Below are positions 42,970-52,481 of a stretch of 64,000 bases of DNA, piece after piece. The stretch covers positions 478,970 to 542,969 of the forward strand of contig NZ_RBVY01000003.1 in the NCBI RefSeq assembly GCF_004000215.1, read 5' to 3'. The translations under genes and the position numbers were made by a program. Position 1 is the stretch's first letter; every line of letters begins with the position of its first letter. The notes below the pieces were generated by a model. It saw only the letters and a program-made list of their open reading frames with translations. It was not told where the DNA came from and made no database searches. This DNA is from Nitratireductor alexandrii. Lineage in GTDB: Bacteria; Pseudomonadota; Alphaproteobacteria; Rhizobiales; Rhizobiaceae.

Positions 42970-45024
42970 ATGCATAGCCGCTGGAACGACGCCGACGCCG
43001 CCAAGATCGTCGCCGACTATGCCGCCAAAGGGGTGGAGGAGGAGATGGCGCTGCGCGTCTACACCACCCGGCTGCTGGGCAACGATCCCAGCCTTGTGCT
43101 GCATGGCGGCGGCAACACGTCCTACAAGACCCGCCGCACCGACCTGATCGGCGACACGCACGAGGTGCTGTGCGTGAAGGGCTCGGGCTGGGACATGGCG
43201 GTGATCGAGCCAGCCGGCCTGCCGGCGGTGAAACTCGCGCCGCTTCTGCGCGCCCGCGCCCTCGACGCGCTCGCCGACGAGGACATGGTGGCGCTGCAGC
43301 GCCTCAACCTGCTCGACCCGAAATCGCCCAATCCCTCCGTCGAGACGCTGCTGCATGCTTTTCTGCCGCATCGTTTCGTCGACCACACCCATTCAACCGC
43401 TATCCTGGCGCTGGTCGACCAGGACCAGAGCCGCGCGATCTGCGATACCGTGTTCGGCAACAAGCTCGGCTTCGTGCCCTATATCATGCCGGGGTTCGAT
43501 CTCGCCAAGGTCGCGGCGGAGGTCTACGAGGCCGATCCGTCGGTCGAGGGCCTGATCCTCGACAAGCACGGCATCTTCACCTTCGGCGACACGGCCAGGC
43601 AGGCCTATGAGCGCATGATCCGCTTCGTCAGCCTCGCCGAGGCGCATGTCGAGACAAACGCAAAAGAGCTTTTTGCGCCGGCTAAACTGCCGAGCGAAAT
43701 CGCCGGGGTCGAGGAGATCGCGCCGATTCTGCGCGGCGCGGTCGCCCAGGCGCTGGGCGAAGGCCGCTTCACCCGCTTCGTCGCCGATTTCCGGGGCTCG
43801 CATGCCGTGCGCGCCTTCGTCGACGGCGCCGATCTGGAAGATTACGGCACGCGCGGCGTCTCGACGCCCGATCTCACCATCCGCATCAAGAACCGGCCCG
43901 TGATCCTGCCGGCCCCGGATCCTGCCGATCTCGACGGTTGGGCGCGCAGGGCTCGTGAACGCGTCGCCGATTTCGTCGGGTATTATTCGGCCTATTTCGC
44001 CCGGTGCGACGCGCTCGACGACGTCGCGCGCACCATGCTCGACCCGATGCCGCGTCTGGCGCTGGTGCCGGGTCTCGGCCTGTTCGGCTTCGGCCGCACC
44101 GCCAAGGACGCGCGCATTTCGGCCGATGTCGGCGAAATCTGGATCGAGGCCGTCACCGGGGCCGAGCGACTCGGCCGTTTTACCCCGCTGCCGGAGGACG
44201 AGTTGTTTCGGCTCGAATATTGGTCGCTGGAGCAGGCCAAGCTCGCTGGCGCGACATATTTGCCGCTGACCGGCCAGGTGGCGGTCATCACCGGGGGCGG
44301 CGGCGCCATCGGCGCGGCGACCGCCAGGCTCTTCGCCGAAAACGGCGCCCATGTCGTGGTCGCCGATCTCGATCCGGCCCGCGCCGGGAGCGCGGCCAAG
44401 GCGGCCGGCAACGCCGCGATCGGCCATGCCTGCGACGTGACCGACGCCGACAGCGTGGCGGCGCTGTTCAGGACGGCGGTGGAACGTTTCGGCGGCATCG
44501 ACATTCTCGTTTCAAATGCCGGGGCGGCAACGGAGGGCGAGATCGGCACGGTGTCGGAAAAGGCGCTGCGCGACAGTTTCGAACTCAATTTCTTCGCCCA
44601 TCAACGCGTCGCCCAACAGGCGGTCCGGGTGATGAAACAGCAGCAGACCGGCGGCGTGCTTTTGTTCAACGTGTCCAAACAGGCGGTGAATCCGGGCGCC
44701 AGATTCGGCGCCTACGGCCTGCCGAAGGCGGCGACGCTGTTTTTGTCGCGCCAATACGCGCTCGAATATGGCGCGATCGGCATCCGTTCCAACGCGGTCA
44801 ATGCCGACCGCATCCGCTCCGGCCTGCTGACCGACCAGATGATCGCCAGTCGCGCGCAGGCGCGCCAGCTTTCGGAAAAGGATTATCTGTCGGGCAATCT
44901 GCTCGGCCAGGAGGTCACCGCCCGCGACGTCGCCCGGGCCTTTCTCGACCAGGCGCTCGCCGACCGCACCACCGCCGGCGTAACCACGGTCGATGGCGGC
45001 AACATCGCCGCCGCGCTGCGTTAG
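42970..45024 (+). CDS. Bifunctional class II aldolase / short-chain dehydrogenase
   Basis: The 684-residue fusion has an N-terminal class II aldolase domain (about 1-270: LVLHGGGNTSYKTRRTDLIG, HRFVDHTHSTAILALVDQDQ, LILDKHGIFTFGDTARQAYE) and a C-terminal short-chain dehydrogenase (about 430-684: VAVITGGGGAIGAATARLFA, SNAGAAT, and YGLPKAA as the YxxxK). This layout is that of the rhamnulose-1-phosphate aldolase/alcohol dehydrogenase family (RhaD/YuxG type), which gives lactate from rhamnose or related deoxy sugars. No other rhamnose genes are near, so the true sugar is open. The start at 42970 follows GAGG. Confidence 0.9.
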   Translation: MHSRWNDADAAKIVADYAAKGVEEEMALRVYTTRLLGNDPSLVLHGGGNTSYKTRRTDLIGDTHEVLCVKGSGWDMAVIEPAGLPAVKLAPLLRARALDALADEDMVALQRLNLLDPKSPNPSVETLLHAFLPHRFVDHTHSTAILALVDQDQSRAICDTVFGNKLGFVPYIMPGFDLAKVAAEVYEADPSVEGLILDKHGIFTFGDTARQAYERMIRFVSLAEAHVETNAKELFAPAKLPSEIAGVEEIAPILRGAVAQALGEGRFTRFVADFRGSHAVRAFVDGADLEDYGTRGVSTPDLTIRIKNRPVILPAPDPADLDGWARRARERVADFVGYYSAYFARCDALDDVARTMLDPMPRLALVPGLGLFGFGRTAKDARISADVGEIWIEAVTGAERLGRFTPLPEDELFRLEYWSLEQAKLAGATYLPLTGQVAVITGGGGAIGAATARLFAENGAHVVVADLDPARAGSAAKAAGNAAIGHACDVTDADSVAALFRTAVERFGGIDILVSNAGAATEGEIGTVSEKALRDSFELNFFAHQRVAQQAVRVMKQQQTGGVLLFNVSKQAVNPGARFGAYGLPKAATLFLSRQYALEYGAIGIRSNAVNADRIRSGLLTDQMIASRAQARQLSEKDYLSGNLLGQEVTARDVARAFLDQALADRTTAGVTTVDGGNIAAALR

Positions 45025-45112
45025 CGCTTGTCGGCGGTCGGGGCGGGACACCGGCCCGTCGCGCTCCGGCCATCGCTTGAGCCCCGCGCGATCACAAAAT
45101 CCTTGACGGGCC

Positions 45113-45142
45113 ATTCGTTATATTCAATGAAATATATCGAAT
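45113..45142 (+). promoter_or_regulatory. ModE-type operator before modA
   Basis: An inverted repeat: ATTCGTTATATT (45113-45124), a 6-base centre, and AATATATCGAAT (45131-45142). It is symmetric except at one or two base pairs and close to the ModE pattern (CG-TATAT arms). A -35-like TTGACG lies just before it at 45103-45108. Molybdate-bound ModE should repress modABC from here. Confidence 0.8.
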
Positions 45143-45195
45143 GACGGGATCCGGACGGTCGTTCCGCGCGTCCCGGTGATCGCTGGAGGGAATTC

Positions 45196-46005
45196 ATGTC
45201 GCATCCGTCTCGCTTTTATGTTGCCGTCAGTGCCTTGCTCCTTCTGGCATTTGCGAGCCTGTCGGCGCTTCCGGCGCCGGCCCGGGCTGCCGACAGGGTG
45301 CTGGTCTTCGCCGCTGCCAGCCTGCGCGACGCCCTCGACGAAATCGGCGCGGCCTGGGCTGACAAGGCCGGCGCGACGGTGGCGGTCTCCTATGCCGGCA
45401 GCTCGGCGCTGGCGCGCCAGATCGAGCAGGGCGCGCCGGCCGACCTGTTCGTGTCGGCCAATCTCGACTGGGTGGATTATCTGTCAGAGCGTGGGTTGAC
45501 CGACGCGGCGAGCGAACGACGGCTCCTGTCGAACCGGTTGGTGCTGATCGCGCCGAAGGGCAGCACGGCCGAGCTTGCCATCGAACCGGGCCTCGACCTT
45601 CGCACAGCCCTTGGCGAGGACGGCCGCCTTGCCATGGCCAATACCGACGCGGTTCCGGCCGGCCGCTACGGCAAGGCGGCGCTGCGGTCGCTCGGAGCCT
45701 GGGACGCCGTCGCGCCGCGCGTCGCGCAGGCCGAAAACGTGCGCGCCGCGCTGGCCATTGTCTCGACCGGCGAGGCGCCGCTCGGCATCGTCTACCAGAC
45801 CGACGCCGCCGCCGATGCCGACGTGCGCGTGGTCGGTCTTTTCCCGGAAGAGACCCACCCGCCGATCGTCTACGCCGCCGCGTTGATGGCCGGGGTCGAC
45901 AAGGACGCGGCGCGCGCCTTCCTCGCCTTCCTGGAGTCGCCGGCGGCCGCGGCGATCTTTGCCGAGCACGGCTTCGTGCCGCTCGCCGGCACGACGACCA
46001 ACTGA
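45196..46005 (+). CDS. modA: Molybdate-binding periplasmic protein ModA
   Basis: The 269-residue substrate-binding protein has a signal peptide (FYVAVSALLLLAFASLSALP, cut after ARA). The mature part has the ModA text: VLVFAAASLRDALDEIGAAW, VSYAGSSALARQIEQGAPAD, LFVSANLDWVDYL and MANTDAVPAGRYGKAALRSL. GGAGGGAA precedes the ATG. Binds molybdate and tungstate for modBC. Confidence 0.96.
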   Translation: MSHPSRFYVAVSALLLLAFASLSALPAPARAADRVLVFAAASLRDALDEIGAAWADKAGATVAVSYAGSSALARQIEQGAPADLFVSANLDWVDYLSERGLTDAASERRLLSNRLVLIAPKGSTAELAIEPGLDLRTALGEDGRLAMANTDAVPAGRYGKAALRSLGAWDAVAPRVAQAENVRAALAIVSTGEAPLGIVYQTDAAADADVRVVGLFPEETHPPIVYAAALMAGVDKDAARAFLAFLESPAAAAIFAEHGFVPLAGTTTN

Positions 46006-46019
46006 ACGCCGCCGCGACG

Positions 46020-46724
46020 ATGATGGACTGGCTCGGCCTCGGCCCGCAGGAATGGACGGCGGTGCGCCTCTCGCTCAAGGTGGCGCTGTGGGCCGTGGCG
46101 GTCAGCCTGCCGTTCGGCGTCGCGGTGGCGCTGCTTCTGGCGCGCGGCCGCTTCTGGGGCAAGGCGCTGCTCAACGGCGCGGTGCATCTGCCGCTGATCC
46201 TGCCGCCGGTCGTCACCGGCTACGCGCTTCTGCTGGGCTTCGGCCGACAGGGTCCGCTCGGCTCCTTTCTCGCCGAGCAGTTCGGCATCGTCTTCGCGTT
46301 TCGCTGGACGGGCGCGGCGCTGGCGGCAGCGGTGATGGGGTTTCCGCTGATGGTCAGGGCCATCCGCCTGTCGATCGAGGCCGTCGACCGACGGCTCGAG
46401 CAGGCGGCCGGGACGCTGGGCGCCAACCCGCTGCAGGTGTTTTTGACCGTGACCCTGCCGCTGATTTTGCCGGGCATCCTTGCCGGCACGGTGCTCGCCT
46501 TCGCCAAGGCAATGGGCGAATTCGGCGCCACCATCACCTTCGTCTCCAACATTCCCGGCGAGACCCAGACGCTGCCGTCGGCGATCTACACCTTCCTGCA
46601 GGTGCCGGGCGGCGAGGGCGGCGCGCTGCGGCTCACCGCGGTGTCGGTGGCGATCGCCATGGCGGCGCTGGTCGTCTCCGAATTCCTGGCCCGGCGGGCC
46701 GGGCGAGGCGCGGGTGCTGGGTGA
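46020..46724 (+). CDS. modB: Molybdate ABC transporter permease ModB
   Basis: The 234-residue inner-membrane permease has about five helices (VALWAVAVSLPFGVAVALLL, HLPLILPPVVTGYALLLGFG, AALAAAVMGFPLMVRAI). The EAA loop RRLEQAAGTLGANPLQVFLT contacts ModC. Two ATG codons are adjacent (46020, 46023); either may be used. It begins 14 bases after modA, and its stop overlaps the modC start. Confidence 0.95.
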   Translation: MMDWLGLGPQEWTAVRLSLKVALWAVAVSLPFGVAVALLLARGRFWGKALLNGAVHLPLILPPVVTGYALLLGFGRQGPLGSFLAEQFGIVFAFRWTGAALAAAVMGFPLMVRAIRLSIEAVDRRLEQAAGTLGANPLQVFLTVTLPLILPGILAGTVLAFAKAMGEFGATITFVSNIPGETQTLPSAIYTFLQVPGGEGGALRLTAVSVAIAMAALVVSEFLARRAGRGAGAG

Positions 46725-47821
46725 TGTTCTCGCTCGACGTCACCCATCGCCAGGGCGCCTTCACGCTCGATTGCCGCTTCGAGAGCGCCGGGCGCCTGAC
46801 GGCGCTGTTCGGCCCGTCCGGTTCCGGCAAGACGACGCTGGTCAACATCGTCGCCGGGCTGGTCCGCCCCGATCGCGGCCGCGTCGCGGTCGGCGAGCGC
46901 GTGCTTGTCGATACTGCGCGCCGCCTCGCCCTGCCCGTTCACCGCCGCCGCATCGGCTACGTGTTCCAGGACGCGCGATTGTTTCCGCATATGAGCGTCG
47001 CCCAGAATCTGCGTTACGGCGAGCGCCACATCCCGCATGCCGAACGCTATGCGCGGTTCGACCACGTCGTCGAGCTGCTGGGCATCGGCGCGCTTTTGGC
47101 GCGGCAGCCGGACGCGTTGTCGGGCGGCGAAAGACAGCGCGTGGCGATCGGCCGGGCGCTGCTGGCCAGCCCCCGGCTGTTGCTGATGGACGAACCGCTG
47201 GCCGCGCTCGACGAGGCGCGCAAGGCCGAGATCCTGCCCTATGTCGAGCGGCTGCGCGACGAGGCGGCGGTGCCGATCCTCTATGTCAGCCACGCGCTGG
47301 CGGAAGTGTCGCGCCTGGCGACCGACATGGTGGTGCTGGCCGGCGGCGCGGTGCGCGCGGCCGGTCCCACCGACGCCATCATGCAGCGCCTCGACCTGTT
47401 GCCGGAAGACGAGCAGGGCGAAGGCGGCGCCGTGCTCGACGGCGTGGTGGCCAGCCATGACGAGACGTTCGAATTGACGGTCATCGACACGGGCGCCGGC
47501 GCGCTGCGCCTGCCGCGCCTCGATGCCGAGCCGGGCAAGCGCGTCAGGATCCGCATTCGCGCCCGCGACGTGATGGTGGCGACCGAACGGCCGCGCGGCC
47601 TGTCGGCGCTCAACGTGATCGAGGGCACGATCAGGACGCTGGAGCCGCGCGCCGGCGCCGCCGTCGACGCCTTTATAGATTGCGGCGGCCACACGCTGGT
47701 GGCGCGCATCACGCGCCAGTCCGAACGCCTGCTCGCACTGTCGCCCGGCCGTCCGGTCTTCGCCGTCGTCAAGTCGGTCAGCTTCGATCGCGGCGGCCTG
47801 GCGACGTTTCGCACGACCTGA
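46724..47821 (+). CDS. modC: Molybdate ABC transporter ATPase ModC
   Basis: The 365-residue ATPase has Walker A GPSGSGKTT, signature LSGGERQRVAIGRALL and Walker B LLLMDEPLAALDEA. A C-terminal TOBE/molybdopterin-binding domain follows (from about 290: RIRIRARDVMVATERPRGLS, ALNVIEGTIRTLEPR), where molybdate can bind and trans-inhibit transport. The reading frame is open far upstream; the overlap with the modB stop (TGATG) fixes the start. Confidence 0.96.
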   Translation: MFSLDVTHRQGAFTLDCRFESAGRLTALFGPSGSGKTTLVNIVAGLVRPDRGRVAVGERVLVDTARRLALPVHRRRIGYVFQDARLFPHMSVAQNLRYGERHIPHAERYARFDHVVELLGIGALLARQPDALSGGERQRVAIGRALLASPRLLLMDEPLAALDEARKAEILPYVERLRDEAAVPILYVSHALAEVSRLATDMVVLAGGAVRAAGPTDAIMQRLDLLPEDEQGEGGAVLDGVVASHDETFELTVIDTGAGALRLPRLDAEPGKRVRIRIRARDVMVATERPRGLSALNVIEGTIRTLEPRAGAAVDAFIDCGGHTLVARITRQSERLLALSPGRPVFAVVKSVSFDRGGLATFRTT

Positions 47822-47904
47822 GAGGCCTCGGCGCAAGACGCATGGATTGCCCCGCCCGGCTCCATGGATTAGGACCGGGGCAACGCCGGTTTCGCGAGGC
47901 CCCC

Positions 47905-48246
47905 ATGCCGACCCTGAGTTTGCGGATCGACCTCGACCCCGACGGCCGCATCGGCCCGGGCAAGATCGCGCTCCTGGAACACATCGCCGCTTCCGGCTCG
48001 ATCTCGGCCGCCGCGCGCGACATGGCGATGTCCTACAAGCGCGCCTGGGATCTGGTCGAGGAGATGAACCGCATCTTCGGCAAGCCCCTGGTCGCCGCCC
48101 GCACCGGCGGCAAGCGCGGCGGCGGCGCCGAGCTGACCCCGGTCGGACTGGCGGTGGTCAAACGGTTTCGCGCCATCGAAGAAGCCGCCAGCAGCGCCGC
48201 CGCCGGCCATATCAGCGCGTTGCAGGCCGAAATCGACGCGGCGTGA
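47905..48246 (+). CDS. modE: ModE-type regulator, DNA-binding domain only
   Basis: The 113-residue winged-helix protein is equivalent to the N-terminal domain of ModE: LSLRIDLDPDGRIGPGKIAL, EHIAASGSISAAARDMAMSY and KRAWDLVEEMNRIFGKPLVA, then GGKRGGGAELTPVGLAVV. It lacks the two molybdate-binding TOBE repeats of full ModE. Such short forms exist in alphaproteobacteria; sensing then needs another way, perhaps ModC or another Mo-binding protein. It is 83 bases after modC and the likely binder of the modA operator. Confidence 0.88.
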   Translation: MPTLSLRIDLDPDGRIGPGKIALLEHIAASGSISAAARDMAMSYKRAWDLVEEMNRIFGKPLVAARTGGKRGGGAELTPVGLAVVKRFRAIEEAASSAAAGHISALQAEIDAA

Positions 48247-48341
48247 CGCCGTCCGGCCCGCCGGGCGGTTTCGAAGGCTTGACCTCGGCGCGGAAATGAC
48301 CGACCCAGATCGCAGCGTCGTGCCTCGGGGATCGTCCGGCC

Positions 48342-48986
48342 GTGAAACTCTACACCTATTTCCGTTCCTCCGCCGCCTACCGGGTGCGGATCGCGCTCGC
48401 GCTGAAGGGGCTGGCGTTCGAGCCGGCCTATGTCCATCTCGCCAGGAATGGCGGCGAACACCGTTCCTCGGCCTATCGCGCCGTCAATCCGCAGGGCCTG
48501 GTGCCCGCGCTCGAGGACGACGGCAGCGTCATCACCCAATCGATCGCGATCTGCGAATATCTCGAGGAAAAATATCCCGAACCGGCCCTGCTGCCCGAAG
48601 CGCCCCTGGACCGCGCCTATGTGCGCGCGCTGATGGCGGCGGTCGCCTGCGACATCCATCCGCTCAACAATCTGCGTGTCCTCAACCACCTGACCGGCGC
48701 GCTGCAGCTTGGCGACGACCTCCGGCTCGACTGGTATCGGCACTGGATCGCCGTCGGCTTCGAGGCGCTCGAAGCCCAACTGGTCGCCTCGGGGCTGGCC
48801 GGACGCTTCGCCTTCGCCGACACGCCGACACTGGCCGACGCCTTCCTCGTGCCGCAGGTCTACAATGCCAGGCGTTTCGAGTGCCCGCTCGACGCCTATC
48901 CCACCATCACGCGCATCGCCGATGCCTGCGATGCGCTCGACGCCTTCCGTGCTGCCCGCCCGGAGGCGCAGGGCGACGCCGGCTGA
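48342..48986 (+). CDS. maiA: Maleylacetoacetate isomerase (zeta-class GST)
   Basis: The 214-residue glutathione-dependent isomerase of tyrosine/homogentisate degradation has the zeta-class signature SSAAYRVRIALALKGL with the catalytic Ser pair, NPQGLVPALEDDG for glutathione binding, and AVACDIHPLNNLRVLNHLT. It starts at a GTG (48342), which matches the N-terminus of homologues (MKLYTYFRSSAAYRVR). No other genes of the homogentisate path are next to it. Confidence 0.92.
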   Translation: MKLYTYFRSSAAYRVRIALALKGLAFEPAYVHLARNGGEHRSSAYRAVNPQGLVPALEDDGSVITQSIAICEYLEEKYPEPALLPEAPLDRAYVRALMAAVACDIHPLNNLRVLNHLTGALQLGDDLRLDWYRHWIAVGFEALEAQLVASGLAGRFAFADTPTLADAFLVPQVYNARRFECPLDAYPTITRIADACDALDAFRAARPEAQGDAG

Positions 48987-49004
48987 CGGTCTCTCCGCCA
49001 AAGC

Positions 49005-52000
49005 TCACAAAAGCGGCGCCTTGCCGACGCTTTGCGAACGCGCGATCCACGGCGTCTGGCGTCCGCCCGTGGCCTCGACCACGCGGCGCTTGAGCGCGAG
49101 ATAAAGCTCGTCGAGTTCCAGTTCGCCCGAGCCGTCGCGGTCAATCCCGGGATCGCCGCGCGCCGCCATCACCGCCGCCAGCGCCTGGGTGTAATAGCCG
49201 CCGCCGGCGGCGGGGCTCTCGATGCTGAACTGCCGGCCCTTCGACGCGGCGATCACCGTGATCGAGCTCCCGCCCGCCTCCAGCAGGGCGTCGGCGGCGC
49301 CGTCATTGGTGGCCTGGCTGGCGCTACCCGAATGGCAGGCGTCGAGAAACACGAAAACGCGCGAGCGGATCGCGGCGAGCCGGTCGGCGATTTGCGACCA
49401 GGCCAGTCCGGTTTCGGCGAGCGCGTCGACCCGCGTCGCCGGCCCGGCCAGATAGAACCGTCCCTGTGCATCGCGCAGTCCGTGGCCGGCAAAGAACACA
49501 AAGACCGTATCGCCGGCGCTGGCGCGTGTGGCCAGATCGGCCAGCGCCGCATCCAGCGTGCGCGGCAATGTGGCGTCGTCGAGCAGCGGACCGACGATCT
49601 CGACCGTCTCGTAGCGGCTGCCGGCCGCCTGTCGTGCCGCTTCCGTAAAGCGCCGGGCGTCGGCGACGGCGTAGCCGAGCTGGGACAGGCCGCGCGTGTC
49701 TTCGTAACGGTCCGTTCCCACCGCGAGCACGAACAGGCGGCCGCGTGCGGCTTGGTCGACCGCGGGCAGTGAGATCGAGCGCGGCGCGCTTTCGAACCCG
49801 CGCGCATCGACGGCGACGACGCTGATCCAGCGCGTTTCGGGCGCTGTCGGCACCGCGACGCGACCGTCGTAGGCGGTGCCCTCGAGCGGCAGGGTCTCGA
49901 TCAGCGCGCCGTCGCGGTAGATGCGCAGCGCCTTCAGACCGGTGGCCGAACGCGCGTCGACCGCCACATTGACCGTGCCCGCCTGCGCCGGCTCATCGGC
50001 GACGGCGGCGCCAAGACGCGGCGGCGCGGCGAGGTCGAGAGCAGCCGCCGACCCGGCCTCGGCGCGAAGCGCCTGACGCACCGCGTCCGGCTGCTCCAGC
50101 ACCGCTGCCATCTGCGACAGGCTGTAGAGCGCGGGGCGGCCGACGAAGCGCATCTGGACGTAGCGTCCTCCTTCCGGTGTCGCGGTATAGCGGCCCTGGG
50201 CATCCCAGATCACGATCTCGTCGTCGACATAGCGCCCCTGCAGCACGGATGCTCCGGTTGCCAGCCGGTGCACGGCGAAGCCGCCGTCGGCGTTGACCTG
50301 CATGAAATGGGTGCGGTTCTGCGCCAGCGAAAAGCGCGCCCCGCGCGCATTGCCGGCGAGCGCCAGCGGCCCGGAGAGGCTTTCCCGCGCGAGGTCGACG
50401 ACATACATTTGCCGGCCGACCGGCAAAAGCAGATGGCGGTCGCCGAGCATGGCCGGCTCGAGGCTGTCGAACTCGATCAGCTGGTGGAAGTCCTGGCTCA
50501 TCTTGCCGCCGAGCGTGTCGCCGGGCGCCGGATCGCCGGCCGCGGCGAGCCTGCCGTAGCGCGTTTCCCGAGCCGATATGTCCAGGCCCGTTTCGAGATC
50601 GGCCTCGACGATCTCGCAATTCACGCCATTGCCGGCACAGTAGAAGCGGCGGTCGAACAGCAGATTGTAGTGGCGGCTGCCGCGGTCGTCGCGGACGAAC
50701 AGGTCGACCTGGCTGAGCGCCAGATTGCCGACAGTGCCGATGCCCTGGCAGCTCGCTTGGGTCAGCCACGCCACGCGGCCGGCCTGCTCGAAGCGCCACA
50801 GGCCGGCGAGATGCTCGCCGTAGGGCACGCCGCCGGAAGGCCAGCAGCCGAGCATCTGGGTGATGACCGTTTCGGCCTCCGGCATTTCCCGCAGCAATTG
50901 CTGCACGCGCGGCGCGACCTCCCGCGCCTCGACTGCGCCGAGCCGCGCGCGCTTTTCGTCGTCGGTCAGGGGCAGCCCGTCGATCCGCGTGATCGCCGCG
51001 CGCACCGCATCAAGCGGATTTTTGACCGGGGTCTGGGTCGTGAACGGCATGTCGAGACGTTCCGCCACCAACTCCTCGATGCTGCGTCCGGCGGTGCGGT
51101 CGAAGGAAAGCGGCGTCGCCCCGCGCAGCAGCGATGCGGTCAGCAACGGATCGTCGCCGACATCGGGCGTGCTTTCGACGGCGATCTCGGCATGCGCGAC
51201 GGCGCGTGCGGTGAGCGCGTCGACATTGTCGACGATGTCGCCGAACACCGCTTCGGGATCGTCGATATAACGCAGATGCGACGGCAGGACCGCCGCGTCC
51301 GCCGCCAGCGGCCTGGCGGCAAGGCGCCGCCCGCTGCGCCGGCGGATTTCCGCCGTCAGCGCCTCGACATGGGGTTCGGCGTCAGCGCGCCCATCCGCGC
51401 TTGCGCCGACGGGCCCCGCCGTGGTCAGCCCGTAGACTGCCTGGATCGCTTCGGGGTCGTCCGTGCCGGCCTGCGTGCGCAGGAGATAGCCATTGGCGAT
51501 ATCGAGGCCGACGGCATCGGTGTCCTGCAGTTCGATCAGCTTGACGGGAAGCCCGCCCCCGGGTCCGTCTCGCAGCAGGCTGATCACGTGGCCGGGCGGC
51601 TGCAGCATCTTCCACCATTTCGGCGGCACCACAAGCAGGGCGTCGCCATGGGCCCACAAAGCCGGTGGATCGGGCTCGGCCACAAGCTCGCCCGACACCA
51701 GGTCGACGACTTCGAATTTGGGCTTGTTCTTGCCTGCCGTGAAGAAGTGGCACGGTTCTCCCGGCGCCCCGCCGAGCGCGGCGACGAAGCGGCCGGTCGG
51801 CGAGAAATCGGGGCAATTGCCGCGCCGATCGACGATCTTGCCGCCGCTTTTGCGGTCGAACACCTGATAGTGGCCGTCGAAGACCCGCAATTCGTAGCGT
51901 CCGTCGCGGGACTGGATGACCCGGCGCGGGCGCGAATAGTCGTAAAGATCCTGCACGACGATCCGGTAGCGCTGCGCCTCGACCTCGAGCCTGTGCGTCC

Positions 52001-52481
52001 CGGTTTCCGTCAATTGCCATTCGCCGCATTCCGACATCGCGACCACCGCCCAGGACAGGCCGAACCGGCCTTCGCGGAACGGCTTGACCTCGAACCGGCC
52101 GGCTCGCGGTGCGTCGGGCGTTTGAAGCGGTACCATCGCGCGCGTCCATTTCCGCGCGAAGTCGACCCCGAGCGGACCCGGCGTTCCGCCCGGCAGCGGG
52201 ATCACGCCGTCGCCGCCGAAGCGCACATCGTCGATCGTGACGACGAAAAGCCAGGCGCTGGTTCCCCGCGGAAAGGCGCGCCCGTCGCGCGACCAGCGCA
52301 CCGTGACCGGATCGCCGGCCGCAATCACCGCGCCGGCCTCGATCTCCACCTTGATGCCGGCGGCGACGTCGCGTGCCTGGGCTTCGCGTTCGCCGCAGCG
52401 TTCCGCGGCCATGGCTGCCTGTCCGGCGAGCATCGCGGCCAGCGCCGCGGTCAGAAATCGAATGGGCCCCCGTGCGAGCAT
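49005..52481 (-). CDS. Exported caspase-like (C14) protein with EF-hand loop
   Basis: The 1158-residue protein has a signal peptide (MLARGPIRFLTAALAAMLAG). The first 900 residues are mainly beta-rich, with propeller-like text such as SRDGRYELRVFDGHYQVFDR and an internal conserved Cys-containing area. From about 935 a caspase/metacaspase p20-like domain follows: GRLFVLAVGTDRYEDTRGLS, VFVFFAGHGLRDAQGRFYL with His1000, and VFVFLDACHSGSAS with Cys1049. Near the end, residues 1114-1125 (DRDGSGELELDE) fit a canonical EF-hand calcium loop. Caspase-like proteins of this size in alphaproteobacteria are uncharacterised. The export signal means it would act outside the cytoplasm. It is a single gene, divergent from the BON-LysM gene. 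Confidence 0.88.
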   Translation of the reverse strand: MLARGPIRFLTAALAAMLAGQAAMAAERCGEREAQARDVAAGIKVEIEAGAVIAAGDPVTVRWSRDGRAFPRGTSAWLFVVTIDDVRFGGDGVIPLPGGTPGPLGVDFARKWTRAMVPLQTPDAPRAGRFEVKPFREGRFGLSWAVVAMSECGEWQLTETGTHRLEVEAQRYRIVVQDLYDYSRPRRVIQSRDGRYELRVFDGHYQVFDRKSGGKIVDRRGNCPDFSPTGRFVAALGGAPGEPCHFFTAGKNKPKFEVVDLVSGELVAEPDPPALWAHGDALLVVPPKWWKMLQPPGHVISLLRDGPGGGLPVKLIELQDTDAVGLDIANGYLLRTQAGTDDPEAIQAVYGLTTAGPVGASADGRADAEPHVEALTAEIRRRSGRRLAARPLAADAAVLPSHLRYIDDPEAVFGDIVDNVDALTARAVAHAEIAVESTPDVGDDPLLTASLLRGATPLSFDRTAGRSIEELVAERLDMPFTTQTPVKNPLDAVRAAITRIDGLPLTDDEKRARLGAVEAREVAPRVQQLLREMPEAETVITQMLGCWPSGGVPYGEHLAGLWRFEQAGRVAWLTQASCQGIGTVGNLALSQVDLFVRDDRGSRHYNLLFDRRFYCAGNGVNCEIVEADLETGLDISARETRYGRLAAAGDPAPGDTLGGKMSQDFHQLIEFDSLEPAMLGDRHLLLPVGRQMYVVDLARESLSGPLALAGNARGARFSLAQNRTHFMQVNADGGFAVHRLATGASVLQGRYVDDEIVIWDAQGRYTATPEGGRYVQMRFVGRPALYSLSQMAAVLEQPDAVRQALRAEAGSAAALDLAAPPRLGAAVADEPAQAGTVNVAVDARSATGLKALRIYRDGALIETLPLEGTAYDGRVAVPTAPETRWISVVAVDARGFESAPRSISLPAVDQAARGRLFVLAVGTDRYEDTRGLSQLGYAVADARRFTEAARQAAGSRYETVEIVGPLLDDATLPRTLDAALADLATRASAGDTVFVFFAGHGLRDAQGRFYLAGPATRVDALAETGLAWSQIADRLAAIRSRVFVFLDACHSGSASQATNDGAADALLEAGGSSITVIAASKGRQFSIESPAAGGGYYTQALAAVMAARGDPGIDRDGSGELELDELYLALKRRVVEATGGRQTPWIARSQSVGKAPLL

